The notes under the pieces were generated by a model. It saw nothing but the letters and a program-made list of their open reading frames with translations. It had not been told where the DNA came from and ran no database searches. 64,000 nt of DNA from assembly GCA_019916065.1 (NCBI GenBank), contig CM034238.1, positions 39,399,375 through 39,463,374 of the forward strand, read 5' to 3'. Positions 1-12,100 of this stretch are shown here, piece after piece; positions within the stretch are counted from its first letter, which is position 1; each line of letters starts with the position of its first letter. Source of the DNA: Vitellaria paradoxa (Eukaryota > Streptophyta > Magnoliopsida > Ericales > Sapotaceae). The translations under genes and the position numbers were made by a program.

Positions 1-789
1 CATCTCTATGAGAATGATCAATCTCAATAGTCTCATTATTTGAAATAGGAGAGGAACAAACATAAGCGTGTGTTGAAGATTGGGAAGGGTTCTCTAGGTA
101 GAGAAGACATTTCTGTCAAAACCAAAACTTAAATACGATACAACCCTTTGTTTTCAACAAACACTAACTAACAAATTATATAGATTATTTTTATCTACAT
201 AAAACAAATAGACACTATTATATTTAGACCACTAAAATATCAACATATATATATAGAACTGCTAACTTAAAGTTTTCAAATAATAATAAGCATCCAAGGT
301 TGAATTTGTTGATTAAATCTTCAATCTGTTCTTTTTCAATGAATCCTGTTTTATTTATTCTCTTGTGTATATATCATATCAACATAATGTCTATTACAGA
401 AATATTGAGAGGAGATAAAAAGGCTAGCAAAAGTAAAATGTCCTCCCAACATATTTATTTTGGATGGAACACAAATTAAACAAAACAAATTTTACAATCA
501 AGTGTAAAATAGAAAAATCTAGTTAGAATAAAAGAAAAAGAGAATATAAAAAAATTGATATACCATAATCATGATCATCATTGGAGTTGACAAAAAACCA
601 AAAATACATGAAAAATTAAAGGTTTAACCTCATCTCTCTGTTAAAAAGATGATACATAAAAGTCAAATACAAGCAGTTATATATCATATAACACCTGATA
701 TTTCTTTTTAGCCATTTATGTGTTATTTTGGGCTGACAAAATATTTAGACCGAGATTGAATCTGTTTAATTAAGTTTATTTTATTTTTC
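1..789. other. AT-rich gene-free left edge
   Basis: No open frame of recognisable coding character and no RNA gene is visible. The stretch is AT-rich with scattered A and T runs. It may be a decayed repeat or the flank of the LTR-like sequence to its right. Nothing more can be supported. Confidence 0.5.
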
Positions 790-2961
790 CTAGGTCGAGT
801 TTAGTTTGAAGTGATAGTGTGTTGGAAAACTGAGCTAAGGGCCCGCCCATTCCTTTCTCTTTTCTTTTTTTCTTTTTATTTGTTCTTTTCTTCTTTTCGG
901 TCGAACATTCTAGAAATGAAAGAGAGAGAAAGAGAAGAGATAGAGAGTAGAGAGAGAAAGTGTGCTCTAGGAATGAAGACTAGTGGATTTGGTTAATATT
1001 CGATGCCTTGAATATCATGGCAGTGTTCTTTTTTTGTTATTTTACTCAAAGTAAGAGAAATCAACAATGGAAGTTTGGAAACTAAAACCCAAATCTCCTC
1101 ATTTCTTCATTTCTTTTTGAATTTGAGGTAGGTGAGACTTATATTTATGTTCTACCCATTGTTAGGAAAATTTTGGCATATTATTTGTTAGTTATTATTG
1201 AGTTTTAGAAGATTTGAGTATATATGTATATATATGAGTATATACATGCATATATATGTTTGATTGTGGTATTTTCTTAAGTTATAATTGAAATAAAATT
1301 TATAGAATTCGTTATGATGATATTTGGACATATATTCATGTTAGTATCAGTGAATATTGGAATCAAATTGGTCAGATTTGGCCAAGGTTGGCCGGGAAAG
1401 ACGATATATATTGTTTAGGACCCAAACCAATCAGGGCTGAGGGTGTAGGCTCCTTGCAGGTAGCCTGTAACTCTTATTATAAAAATCTGAAAATGGGTAG
1501 CTCGAAGTTGCGAGCTCCCGTCAGGTAAGATACGAGGCTAGCCTTAAGCCAGGTGCTGCCTACGAGTAGCTTGCGACCTTCTCTGGATTTTTCTGTTTGG
1601 GCCATTTTTACTTCTTTTTTCACTTGGGTTTATATATATATATGTATGTATGTGTATGTGTAGAACATGTTAAAGTAAAAATTATGTGAATTATATGGAA
1701 TTTAATTGATATTCGAATATAGTATGTTTTGTTCAATATTGAGATATAAATTATGAAATTTATATATAATATTAAATTTATACTTGAGTATAGCATGCTA
1801 TTATTTTAATGTTTAGATGTTAATGTTGGTTATACATAATTGAGCATATCATGTGCATTGGACTAGATTGCATCATCCAGTTGGGTATATAACTATTGAT
1901 TGGCCAAAAGTGCCACAAGGTTATTGTTGAAGTATTGAAGCACTAATCATGTATTTGGACAGGATATATGGTTTTGAGAAAAATAAGAAAATGATTTGAA
2001 ATAACCGAATGATCTCCAATCAATATATATGATTAGAGTTAGTCATTAAAAGTTGAGATGTTAATTACAAGACATGGTTATGAGATTTTCTCCGGATTGC
2101 AGTTGGACCCTACTTGAGATAAAGAGATACCTAACTAGGGGTATAACACAGTTCCCTAGCAAAAGAGTCAGGGGGTGTAACATAGTTCCCCGTTGTCTTA
2201 TACCAGTGGGGTGTAACATGGTTACCCGTCTGTGATTATATATTAAGATTACCTTTTGCTGTAAGCGTTAAACGGTGTAGTAAGTGACCCCGCGTGCTTT
2301 GTTGAGCATCACTTGTCCCAGGATAAGGTTGAGAATAGAAGATTAGAGAATATACATTGGTATTGCATTCTATCATTACTCATTGCATGAGATTGCATAG
2401 ATTATTATTATGTGTTAATATCCTAAGGTTGTTAATTATAATGAGGTTTAATGTTTGATTTATTGATAATGAGTTGGGTTATGAACATCAGATAATAAAT
2501 TAAAAACTACGGTGACTTGATTTCCAATGTGAGATATGTGGGCAGTTTAAGCTTGAGTAGTCTAAGTCCGATTTTAATTATAGATAATAATAATTGTGTT
2601 TAGTCTTCTTAACTAAGAATTGAATTATTAATATTATAAATTGCATGGCCTAGAATGTAAGGTTACTATTTACATTTACGATGTTATTATGTTGAGAGAT
2701 ATAAACATGATTATAGTATATGTTTTGACCGTGCAAACTTTAGATATTATCATTAAGGATGGTATCAAAGTGGATTTATATTATCATTTGATTTATGGCA
2801 ATGTACTCAAATATTATTTTATATGGGAATGAGGGACAATTTGAAATAATTTAATTGATGTTTATGATATGAAATTAGCTTGGACTAGATTTTTATTAGT
2901 TTTATTAAATTCCCATATTTTGATGTTGTTTATCCCAAACAATTAAATTAAGGGCGTGACA
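790..2961 (+). mobile_element. Probable solo LTR, gypsy type (left edge uncertain)
   Basis: The right end reads ..agggcgtgaca, the same kind of end as the two gypsy LTRs further right (..agggtataaca and ..ggggtgtgaca). Inside is a leader-like GA/CT-rich stretch (850-960), then a block at 2137-2228 holding three related copies of a motif like ggggtgtaacatagttcccc. Such internal subrepeats are also found in the other LTRs here. No primer-binding site follows position 2961 and no coding remnant lies beside it, so a solo LTR is the simplest reading. I found no clear TG start and no target-site duplication, so the left edge near 790 is a guess. Confidence 0.45.
2137..2228 (+). repeat. Three imperfect ~35-bp subrepeats inside the probable solo LTR
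   Basis: Related copies lie at 2137-2157, 2171-2192 and 2207-2228. Each has a G-run, then TAACA, then a GTTCCC or GTTACCC core. The spacing is about 34-36 bp. Confidence 0.65.
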
Positions 2962-3259
2962 AATTATAACCATTCTAGCTTAAAAAAAATTTCTAGTTTT
3001 CTTATGACATTTCTATAAGCAAACAATTACAAGACAACCCATATATATATATATATATATATGAACACAACACAATTGTATGCTTTGTCTGCCAATTCGT
3101 AAAAACAAGCACTTAGAAACATTGAACCCATTAATTTGCGTAACAACACTTAAACTAGAAAAATAGAGAAGTATTTACCTTCGACTTTGAGAATTGAGAA
3201 TAGGTTAAGCTCTGATCCTCTTACCTTCAAGTTCAAGACTTCTAATCAATCCTTCACCT
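2962..3259. other. Gene-free spacer with an (AT)n microsatellite
   Basis: Unique-looking AT-rich sequence with a TA dinucleotide run at about 3043-3062. No gene is seen. Confidence 0.5.
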
Positions 3260-3499
3260 TTAAAATGGGTGACTTTGAGACCTTTTGACCTTATTTCTTT
3301 TAACAGATGGAGACAACTGTAGAGGAGGCTTGAGTTGAAGTAAGAGAAAATGATAAAGGTAGGAGTGGGTGAAGGTTTTTTTTGGCTTTCTAAAGTCTAA
3401 ATGAAGGAAAAGTGAATAATAAAGGATGAAGGAGTTTGAACTCCAAAAACGAAAGAGATTTTTTTTGGGTTCAATACTAAGGATTAAAAACAACGTAGT

Positions 3500-3690
3500 T
3501 TTAATGTTCAAATAGCTTGCGAGCTTTTTGAGCTGAACTATATTAGGTTCAAGCTCAACTCAATTCGTTATCAAGCTCAAACCAAGCTTGAACTCGACTC
3601 AAATATATGATGAACCAAGCTTGAATCGAGTTTTTATTGAGTCAAGCTCGAATAGCTCGATAAAAACTCGATTCGTTTCCACCTCTACAT
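3500..3690. repeat. AGCTCG/AAGCTTG-rich dispersed repeat
   Basis: The stretch is built from AGCTCG, AAGCTTGAACTCG and CTCGATTCG words in both orientations, giving local self-complementarity, and ends near attcgtttccacctc. This look is typical of hAT-related MITEs in plants. A similar but more decayed sequence lies in the transporter gene's last intron (29470-29990). No transposase is present. Confidence 0.45.
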
Positions 3691-4506
3691 TCATCACATG
3701 TTGTTAAAACTACATATGTAGACAATATAGCATCACTCTCTCAAATGCATAATTTCAATTTAATTAATTAGAAAACACATATTAGTTGGTACTTGGTGCA
3801 CTTGCCTTAGATTACCCCTAATCCCCTTTTTGTTTGAGCATTGTAGGTGAGATATAAAATTAATAATTCATGTTAAAAAGTAAATAGTAAAAGGCCTCAT
3901 TAAATTTATGTTTTATTAAGTAACTTTATTTTTTATTTTTGTAAAAATAATAATATTCATAATAAAATAGTGCCTAGTAAAGCTATATTTGTATCATGGA
4001 TTTGTGGAGGGAAAAAAGTAAAGAAAAATAATTGAAATGTAAAATAAATTTAAAAGTTAAATTTATTTTATTTTTTATTAAGTTAAAAAAATAAAACTAA
4101 AATGAATAAACATTTAGTGAAGAAAAATAGTTGAAATGTAAAATAAATTTAAAAAATTAAATTTATTTTATTTTTTATTGAGTAAAAAAATAAAACTAAA
4201 ATAAACAAACATTTATCAACAAAATCTAATTTTTACTTAATTAAGTTCACAAAAATTACATAAATTATAAATTTATTTTTTTTATTTTTTAAAATATTCA
4301 TATTTTAAATATAGCATAAATGTTTTCTCAAAAACAATAAGATAGTAGGTACTTATCATATTGATTGACATTGGTTTGTCTATGTGGATCGGGCCTGAAC
4401 TTGTTGAGTAGCGGGATCAATTTTCTCACTCCACATTATTATTATTTTTATTTAATAAATTTATATTATTATGTAATTAAAAAGTTAATTAAAGAACGCA
4501 AAGAGT
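3691..4506. other. Gene-free AT-rich spacer
   Basis: AT-rich DNA. A sentence-like motif around taaattttattttattttttatt is repeated near 4020-4090 and 4130-4200 (about 110-bp period, two imperfect copies). No coding or RNA gene is seen. Confidence 0.5.
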
Positions 4507-4759
4507 TTCTTATGAAAATATCTTTCAATTTATTCTTCTTTTTTCTATTTTGTCCTCAAATAATCAAACATACCTACTATATTCTCAAACTATCTAATTT
4601 CGTTCTATTTAGTCCGAGCACTAACTCTATCTGTTAACTTTAATGAACTCAGACCAAAAGAAATGAATTGGATAGTTCGAAAATGCAATAGCTACGTTTG
4701 ATAGTTTGAAAATGAAATAAAAAAAAAAGAGAAATAATTTGAGAGATATTCATAAAAAT
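4507..4759. mobile_element. Foldback MITE, copy 1
   Basis: About 250 bp. The left end (ttcttatgaaaatatct) and right end (agagatattcataaaaa) are near inverse complements. The interior also folds: ctatctgttaact in the middle, and tatctaattt/atagttt arms on each side. A second copy with its middle in the opposite orientation lies at 14578-14830, which shows this is a mobile foldback family. No coding capacity. Confidence 0.6.
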
Positions 4760-4799
4760 ACTTTCTTTTTTTTTTTTTTAAATTTTAGCATTTTATTCA

Positions 4800-5515
4800 T
4801 TTTTTTGCATGATATTAAAATGAATTACTTTATTTGAATATTTTGTTAAATTAAATTATTTTTAATAAATTATTATTAAAATGATTTATTTTATTAAAAT
4901 CAAAACAACAATTTATGATTAAAAGAATTTTTTTATTAAACTAAAATTATTTTTAAAAAGTAATAATTACATATTAAAATATTTATTTTTATTGAAATTA
5001 AATTAATTATAAGTAAAATAATAACTTATTATTAAAATAATTTATTTTATTAGATTATACTTTTGTTTTGATAAATAATAATTACATATTAAAATAAATT
5101 GTTTTATTAAAATTAATGAAAATTACATATTAAAATAATTAACTTATTAAATTAATATTACTAGTAAAATAATAGTTCATTATTGTAATAATTTATTTTA
5201 TCAAATTAAATATTTTTCATAAGTAATAATTACCTCTTAAAGTTATTTATTTTATTAAAATATATTTATTACATCGAATTGATTTTAATAAATAAAATAT
5301 TAATTTTTATTAAATTATGTTATTTATTGATATACTTTATTAAAATAAATTATTATTAAAAATTAATATATCATGTTAAATTAGCTAGTTAAAATATATT
5401 TTATTAAATTTAGTTAAATATATTTATTAAATTAATTAAATTTATAAAAAAAATAATAAATACTTTATTAAAATAAAATTAATTATCGTAAACAAAATTA
5501 TATTGCCAGATATGT
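4800..5515. repeat. Extremely AT-rich quasi-tandem tract
   Basis: Built almost only from words such as taataattacatattaaaata and aatttattttattaaa. These recur near 4960, 5085, 5125 and 5225 with irregular 40-130 bp spacing. No gene is seen. The gypsy element is inserted at its right end. Confidence 0.5.
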
Positions 5516-5520
5516 TTTTG

Positions 5521-7455
5521 TGACTTCTTACATTTTCGTTATTTTTAATTGCATTACTCATTGAATTTTTATTTTATAATTTGAAATTTAATGGTGTTAA
5601 TTTAGTTTAATCTAAATCAATTAGTGAATAGATTAAGTAAATTACTAAGTTAATTGTTGAAAAAAAAAAGAAAAAAAAAATAATGTGACGGTTAGTGTGG
5701 GTGTGATGGAATATACATATATATATACTTATATATGTATATGTGAGTGTGTGCGTGTGTGATGGGTTATATATATATGTATATACAAGTTTGTGTGTGT
5801 GTGTGTGTGTGAACATGTGCAGGTTATGGAAGAAAACAAAATGAAATGAAGTTGCAAAGTCAACATATATGCATATGTCTTTGTGTGTGTGTGTGTCTGT
5901 GTGTGCAGTTTATGATTTGTAAAGAAAAAAAATGAAAAGTCAAGGAAATTTAATGAGGGTGGTTGGGGTGGTAGAAGACTTAAGTCTTCTTTCTTATTTT
6001 CCCCCTGAATATATACACTTGCGTGTGGTAGAGATCGGCAAGAAGGGAAAAAAATTTACAGTAAGGAAGAACGGAGGGAAAAAAAATAGTGAGAAGGAAA
6101 GCGAGGAAGAAATTGTGAGAAAGAGAAAAATTTTAACGTTTTGCTAGTTGCTGAGGTATGTTATTTTATTTTATTAGTTTAAAATCAATTATAGGGAAGT
6201 TTAAACAAATTAAGTATGTTGAAAATAGGGTGGTTGGATTCTATTTCTTAAATTTACTTTATTACTTGATTTGGGTTGTATTTCAACTATTTGATGCATG
6301 ATCTGCATAATTTGTTTGGATTAGACTTAGGACCCGAAAAGAATTAGCAGCAACCACCCCAGTAGGTTATTTTCTCAGAATATTTGTTGTCCAGGTGGGT
6401 GTATTAAACTTAAGGATAAAAGGTATTAAATATTCATTAACAAATTTTATCTATTTATTTGTTGGTGTCACTATTTAATCATTTTGATGTGAATTGTTGA
6501 ATATTTATGGATTATTGTATTATTGGATTAGATATGAGGTGCAACTATTTTGTGGAACAATAAATTTGGAAAGTAATATTTTACTAGGAAGAAAAACATC
6601 ATTGCATATTAGCATGGATTGTATGCATTACACTAGCATTATAGTCAGATGGGACCAGGCCAGATGGGGCCAGAAAAATAAAATAAATACATAAATGAGG
6701 CCAGATCAGATGGGACCAATGATAAGGCCAGATGGGGCAAATGGGATATGCTAAATTAAAGCCACTGTCTATAATTGAGTGCTCAACTCATAGGCCAGAT
6801 GGGGCCGAATGTGTGTTGCATTATCATTTGCATCATTTATCATGCAAATATATTATATGATGGCTAGTTGGGGCCTAGTGATGATGACGACGATTGATTA
6901 ATGATAAGTGATGAGGAATTGTGAGTTGGAATGTTTTTATTACTGTTAGGTTATGATACATTTAAATTAATGAATATTTGATTATGGAATAATTGTCTGG
7001 ATTATTACTATGGATTATTCTTGATGCGTGTTTACTATCTTTTATCTTAAGGTTAATACATCCATTGAGTGTATGACACTCACACTTAAATTTATACATT
7101 TCAGGTTGAGTCTAAAAGTGGCTACAAGTGCTCGGAGGAAACTTTGAGTGATTCTGTTTTTCCTATTCTGCCATGAGTTAGTGTTTAAAATTTGTGTAAA
7201 TAAATATAGAGTTTTAATAGTACCAGACTGAAGTGAGGTTTAATAGGTGAGAAACCAAAAGTTTGTATTTATTTAAACGTTCGTGAAATTTTGGTTAGTA
7301 TGCCGAAGAATGAATATAAATCTGATAGGTTGTGTTGTGTTTAAATAAGGGCTTCTTGGTATAAATAGTGTTTTTTAATATAAGATGGACGGAGGAAGTA
7401 GAGTGTCCCCTCTATTTAGGGAACTAAACATGCATCCTAAAATAAGGGTATAACA
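5521..7455 (+). repeat. 5' LTR of the gypsy element
   Basis: Starts tgacttcttacatt and ends ..agggtataaca. It pairs with the 3' LTR at 12498-14455. Over 6901-7172 versus 13901-14172 I count 11 mismatches in 272 bp (about 96% identity). The LTR contains (AT)n and (GT)n microsatellites around 5710-5900 and, at 6650-6810, short repeats of ggccagatggggcc. Its length is 1935 bp. Confidence 0.88.
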
Positions 7456-7458
7456 AGT

Positions 7459-7477
7459 TGGTATCAGAGCCTAGGTT
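7459..7477 (+). promoter_or_regulatory. Primer-binding site (initiator tRNA-Met type)
   Basis: tggtatcagagcctaggtt begins three bases after the 5' LTR. The first 12 bases match the 3' end complement of plant initiator tRNA-Met, the usual primer of gypsy elements. Confidence 0.85.
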
Positions 7478-7559
7478 AGAGGGTGCTGTAGACTTGTCAG
7501 TACCTGGTACTTGCAGCCAACTATAGAAAAAGTATCCTAAGGCCAGGTGATTGTGGTGT

Positions 7560-9105
7560 GATGTTTAACTGTATGGATATTGAGGATCCTAAAATTATGA
7601 ATGTGATAGAATTATATTTTACATCTCACCTTGAGTTTGATGCTAGAAAAAAAAAATGGATATTGAACACATCCCTGAGGCAGTAGAGGAAGAAGGCTCA
7701 GTTGGTCAGATCCCACAAATGGTACAAGCTTCAGGACAACAGGAGGGTCAGGGAGACTAGCCTCCAGTTCAGCACCAATTAGACCCAGTGGAAAGTGTAA
7801 TTGAGGCCATAGCCAAATTAGTTGAGTTTCAGACTAAGTAGAGGATGAGGCCAAAAGCTTAGGGTGCTATTTATGAGCAGTTTCTTAAGTTGGGACCCAC
7901 GTCGTTCTCTGGTACCATTAACCCTTTGGAAGCTGAAGATTGGTTGAAGAACATAGAGGCAATTTTTTAGGTAATTAGAATTTCTGATAAAGACAAAATC
8001 ATCTTAGCCAACCTACCCCTGGTTGGTCCAGTGGAGCGGGAGTAAAGCCTGAGGCTTAGGTGATATACCTAGGTCGCAGGTTCTATTCTCACCTAGAGCG
8101 ACCAGGATTTAAGTGGGGGGCCGTGGTGGTGGGTTGCTGTGCTAATTCTCCCGAGGATTTGTAGCTCAGTGGGTAAAACCACTAGGTGATTTCCCCTGTT
8201 ACCAAAAAAAAAAAAAAAATTATTTTAGCAACCTTTATGCTAAGAGATCAAGCTAGGCTTTGGTGGGAGGCTACAAAACAGTTGTCAGCTGCTAGGATGA
8301 CTTGGAATCTATTTACTGATACCTTTAATGATAAGTATTTTCCTCAGTCATATAGATATGAAAAAGAACAAGAGTTTATTATGTTGAGGCAAGGGAAAAT
8401 GTCTGTCACAAAGTATGAAGTCTAATTTACTGCACTATCTAGATTTGCTTCAGAATTAGTACAAACAAAAGATGCAAAGTGCCAAAGATTCCAGCAGGGA
8501 TTAGAGATTTCTATCAGATCTAGAATTTCTGCTTTTGAAATGAGGAGTTATGGAGAATTGGTGAATAAATCAAAAATAATATAAAAGATGTATAGGAGGC
8601 AATTAGATGGCGAGAGCAATCTAAAAAGGCCAGATCTGATTTCTCCGCTTCTCGAAGAGTGGAAGGTGAATCTTCTAGACCACGAAGTCAAGATTTCTAA
8701 AGTTATAGAAGTGCAAGTCAATCAAGGGGAAGCAGAAATGTAAGATATGGCATGAATCGGGGACAGAGTTCGAGGCAAGCACCATCTGGTTCACAAGGAG
8801 TTGATGCTGGGGAAAGAGTAAAGAATATTTTATGCTTTAGATGCGGGGTCACAGGACATTATGCCAACGAATGTACAACTCAGCCAGCTTTTACTTGTTT
8901 CCGGTGTGGTTAGGAGGGGCATATCTCCAAGAATTGTCCTACTTTGCCTACCCCAACAACATCAATAGTTTGTGCAGCCAGCAGTAATAGAGCTCCATTA
9001 GGGACTACACAGAGAGGTAGAGGAGCAGCCAGGGGATCCCATTCACAGGCTCGAGTTTATGTTATGACTTTTCAGGATGCTTAGACATCTTCTGATGTTG
9101 TTACA
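7560..9105 (+). pseudogene. Degenerate gag of the gypsy element
   Basis: Gag-like reading starts around the ATG at 7656 and is cut by several TAG stops before a SINE at 8015-8219. It resumes at 8234 in a frame with the gypsy capsid-like DQARLWWEATKQ segment. A frame change lies between about 8560 and 8630. Two CCHC zinc knuckles follow: CFRCGVTGHYANEC (8833-8874, intact) and a second at 8896-8937 where a TAG replaces one internal residue. The protein would bind and package RNA; this copy cannot make it. Confidence 0.8.
8015..8219 (+). mobile_element. tRNA-derived SINE inserted in gag
   Basis: A ~205-bp insert with a polymerase III A-box-like tggtccagtgg (8024-8034), a B-box-like ggttctattct (8079-8089) about 55 bp later, and an A-run tail (8204-8219). 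It is flanked by a target-site duplication: atcttagccaacct (8001-8014) and attttagcaacct (8222-8234). Outside it the gag reading continues. The 3' half also holds tagctcagtggg (8163-8174), a second sequence resembling a tRNA A box. I do not assign the SINE to a named family. Confidence 0.85.
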
Positions 9106-12100
9106 AGTATGCTTTTCATTACCGGTAGACTCGCTCATGCATTGATAGATTCTGGTTCTACCCATTCTTTTATATCGCCAGTATTTTGCATGCATTTAGA
9201 CCAACCACTCTCCCAATTAGATTCTGTATTGGCTGTGGCTACTCCTACTGGTGATATAATATTGGCAAAAGGTGTATACAAAGATTGTGTAGTGCAGATA
9301 GCTAGTAGAAATTTAGTTGTTGATTTGATACCTTAGGAGATATGTGATTTTGACCTTATTTTGGGTATGGATTGGTTATCAACATATCATGCTTCTATTA
9401 ATTGCTTTACCAAGGAAATGACGTTTCAAATTCTGGGAGAGCCAGATTTAGTATTCAGTGGTGAACGTAGGGTTGTGCCCAACTATTTGATATCTGTCTT
9501 AAAAGCTAGGAAACTGTTGGTTGATGTTAAAAAGCTAGAGACTCAACTTAATAACTTACCTGTTGTCTGTGAATATCCAGATGTGTTTCTCGATGAATTA
9601 CCAGGAGTGATCGTAGATAGAGATGTAGAATTTACACTTGAATTATTGCCAGGAACTACACCTATTTCAATTGCACCTTACAGAATGGCACATGCAGAAT
9701 TGAAGGAATTGAAAGTTCAATTACAAGATTTGTTGGACAAAGGTTTTATTCGACCTAGTGTATCACCATGGGGAGCACCAGTGTTATTTGTAAAGAAGAA
9801 AGATGGCACCATGAGATTATGTATTGATTATCGTCAGTTGAATCGAGTAACAGTAAGGAATAGGTATCCATTGCCAAGAATTGACGATTTGTTTAATCAG
9901 TTGCAAAGAGCTGCAGTGTTTTCTAAAATTAACTTGAAGTCAGGGTACTACCAGATTTAAGTACGGGACTGTGATGTGCCTAAGACAGCCTTTAGAACAA
10001 GATATGGGCACTATGAGTTTCTTGTTATGCCTTTTGGATTAACTAATGCTCCAGCTGTATTTATGGACTTGATGAATAGAGTATTCAAACCCTATCTGGA
10101 TGTTTTTGTGATTGTTTTCATTGATGATATTTTGATTTACTCCAAGAACAAAGAAGATCATGCACAGCATCTTAGAATAGTTTTACAGACTCTGCGAGAG
10201 AAATAACTATTTGCAAAGTTTAGTAAATGTGAATTTTGGCTGGATCGGGTAATATTTTTGGGGCATGTGATTTCAGATAATGGTATCAGTGTTGATCCTA
10301 AGAAAGTTGAGGCACTATTGAATTAGGAGTGTCGAACTAATGTAACAGAGGTGTGGAGTTTTCTTGGATTGGAAGGGTATTATCGTTGTTTCATTCAGAA
10401 ATTTTCTTCCATAGCATCACCTCTGACACGATTGACTCGTAAGGGTGTTAAATTTGAATGGAATGATAGCTATGAGGAAAGTTTTCAGGAATTGAAAACC
10501 AGATTAACTACAACTCCAATGTTAGCACTTCCTTCAGGTACTGGTGGGTTTGTAATTTATAGTGATGCTTCAAGACAAGGGTTAGGATGTGTTTTGATGC
10601 AAAATGGAAAGGTGACTGCATATGTTTCAAGACAGTTAAGATCTCATGAACAGAATTATCCAACCCATGATTTGGAGTTAGCTGTAGTTGTGTTTGCTCT
10701 GAAGTTGTGGAGGCACTACTTATATGGTGAGACGATTGATATTTACACTGATCATCAGAGTTTGAAGTATTTGTTTACTCAGAAAGAGCTAAATTTGAGG
10801 TAGAAGAGATGGCTAAAGCTACTTAAGGACTATAAGTGTAATATACATTATCACCCAGGTAAAGCAAACATGATGGCAGATGCTCTAAGTCACAAGTCTG
10901 TAGGCATGTTTGCTTGTAATCAGTGTTGGAGAATTCAGGCACTTAATGATTTAATACATTTGGGTGCAGAGTTAGCTGTAACTGAAACAGATGCTTTGAT
11001 TGCTCAGTTGAGGGTGAGGCCATTATTACTTGATCGTATCAGTGAGTTTCAGTTAGAAGATGCCCAACTACAGAAATTTCGCCAACAAATAGCAGATAAC
11101 GCGCGAATAGATTTTGTGGTTAGAAGTGATAGGCTTCTTTGTTATGGTGATAGAATTTGTGTTCCAAATAATTCTGAATTGAAGAGGGAAATTTTAGAGG
11201 AAGCGTATCATTCTCTTTATGTTATGCATTCAGGCAGTACAAAGATGTATCAAAATCTGTGAGGGCATTATTGGTGGGTTGGCATGAAGCGAGAAATTAC
11301 AGAATTTGTAGCCAGATGTTTGACTTGTCAGCAGGTAAAAGCAGAACATCAGAGACCTGCGGGGTTACTCCAGTCACTTCCTATTCTAGAGTGGAAATGA
11401 AAACATATCACTATGGATCTAATTGTCAGATTACCACGTACCCAGAAGAGTTTTGATTCTATTTGGGTGATTGTTGATAGGCTAACCAAGTTAGCTCATT
11501 TTCTGCCTGTGAAATCCAATTATATGACTGATAAGTATGCCGCACTGTATGTCAAAGAGATTGTGAGATTGCATAGTGTGCCTGTGTCTATTGTGGCTAA
11601 TAGGGATCCAAAGTTTACATCTAAATTTTGGCCTAGTCTACAACAGGCTATGGGAACGACTTTGAAGTTTAGCACTGCATTTCACCCTCAAACAGATGGG
11701 CAATCTGAAAGAACAATTCAAACTTTAGAAGATATGTTATGAGCTTGTGTGTTAGATTTTAAGGGAAATTGGGATGATTTGTTGCCACTGATGGAATTTG
11801 CCTATAATAATAGTTTTTATTCCAGTATTGGCATGGCACCATTTGAAGCTCTGTATGGTCGAAAATGTAGAACTCCAATTTGTTGGGATGAAGTAGGGGA
11901 AAGACAATTTCTTGGGCCAAAGCTAGTATAGGACATGGTGGATAAAGTGAAGGTGATACAAGATAAATTAAAGATAGCTCAGAGTCACCAAAAGAGTTAT
12001 GCAGACAATTACCGAAGAGAGTTGAAATTTTCTGTGGATGATAAAGTATTTTTAAAAGTCTCTCCTTGGAAAGGTATAATGAGATTTGATAAGAAGGGAA

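Noticed and set aside
8155..8205. A tRNA gene suggested by tagctcagtggg
   Set aside because: No cloverleaf can be completed. The segment is the 3' part of the SINE and runs into its A-tail.
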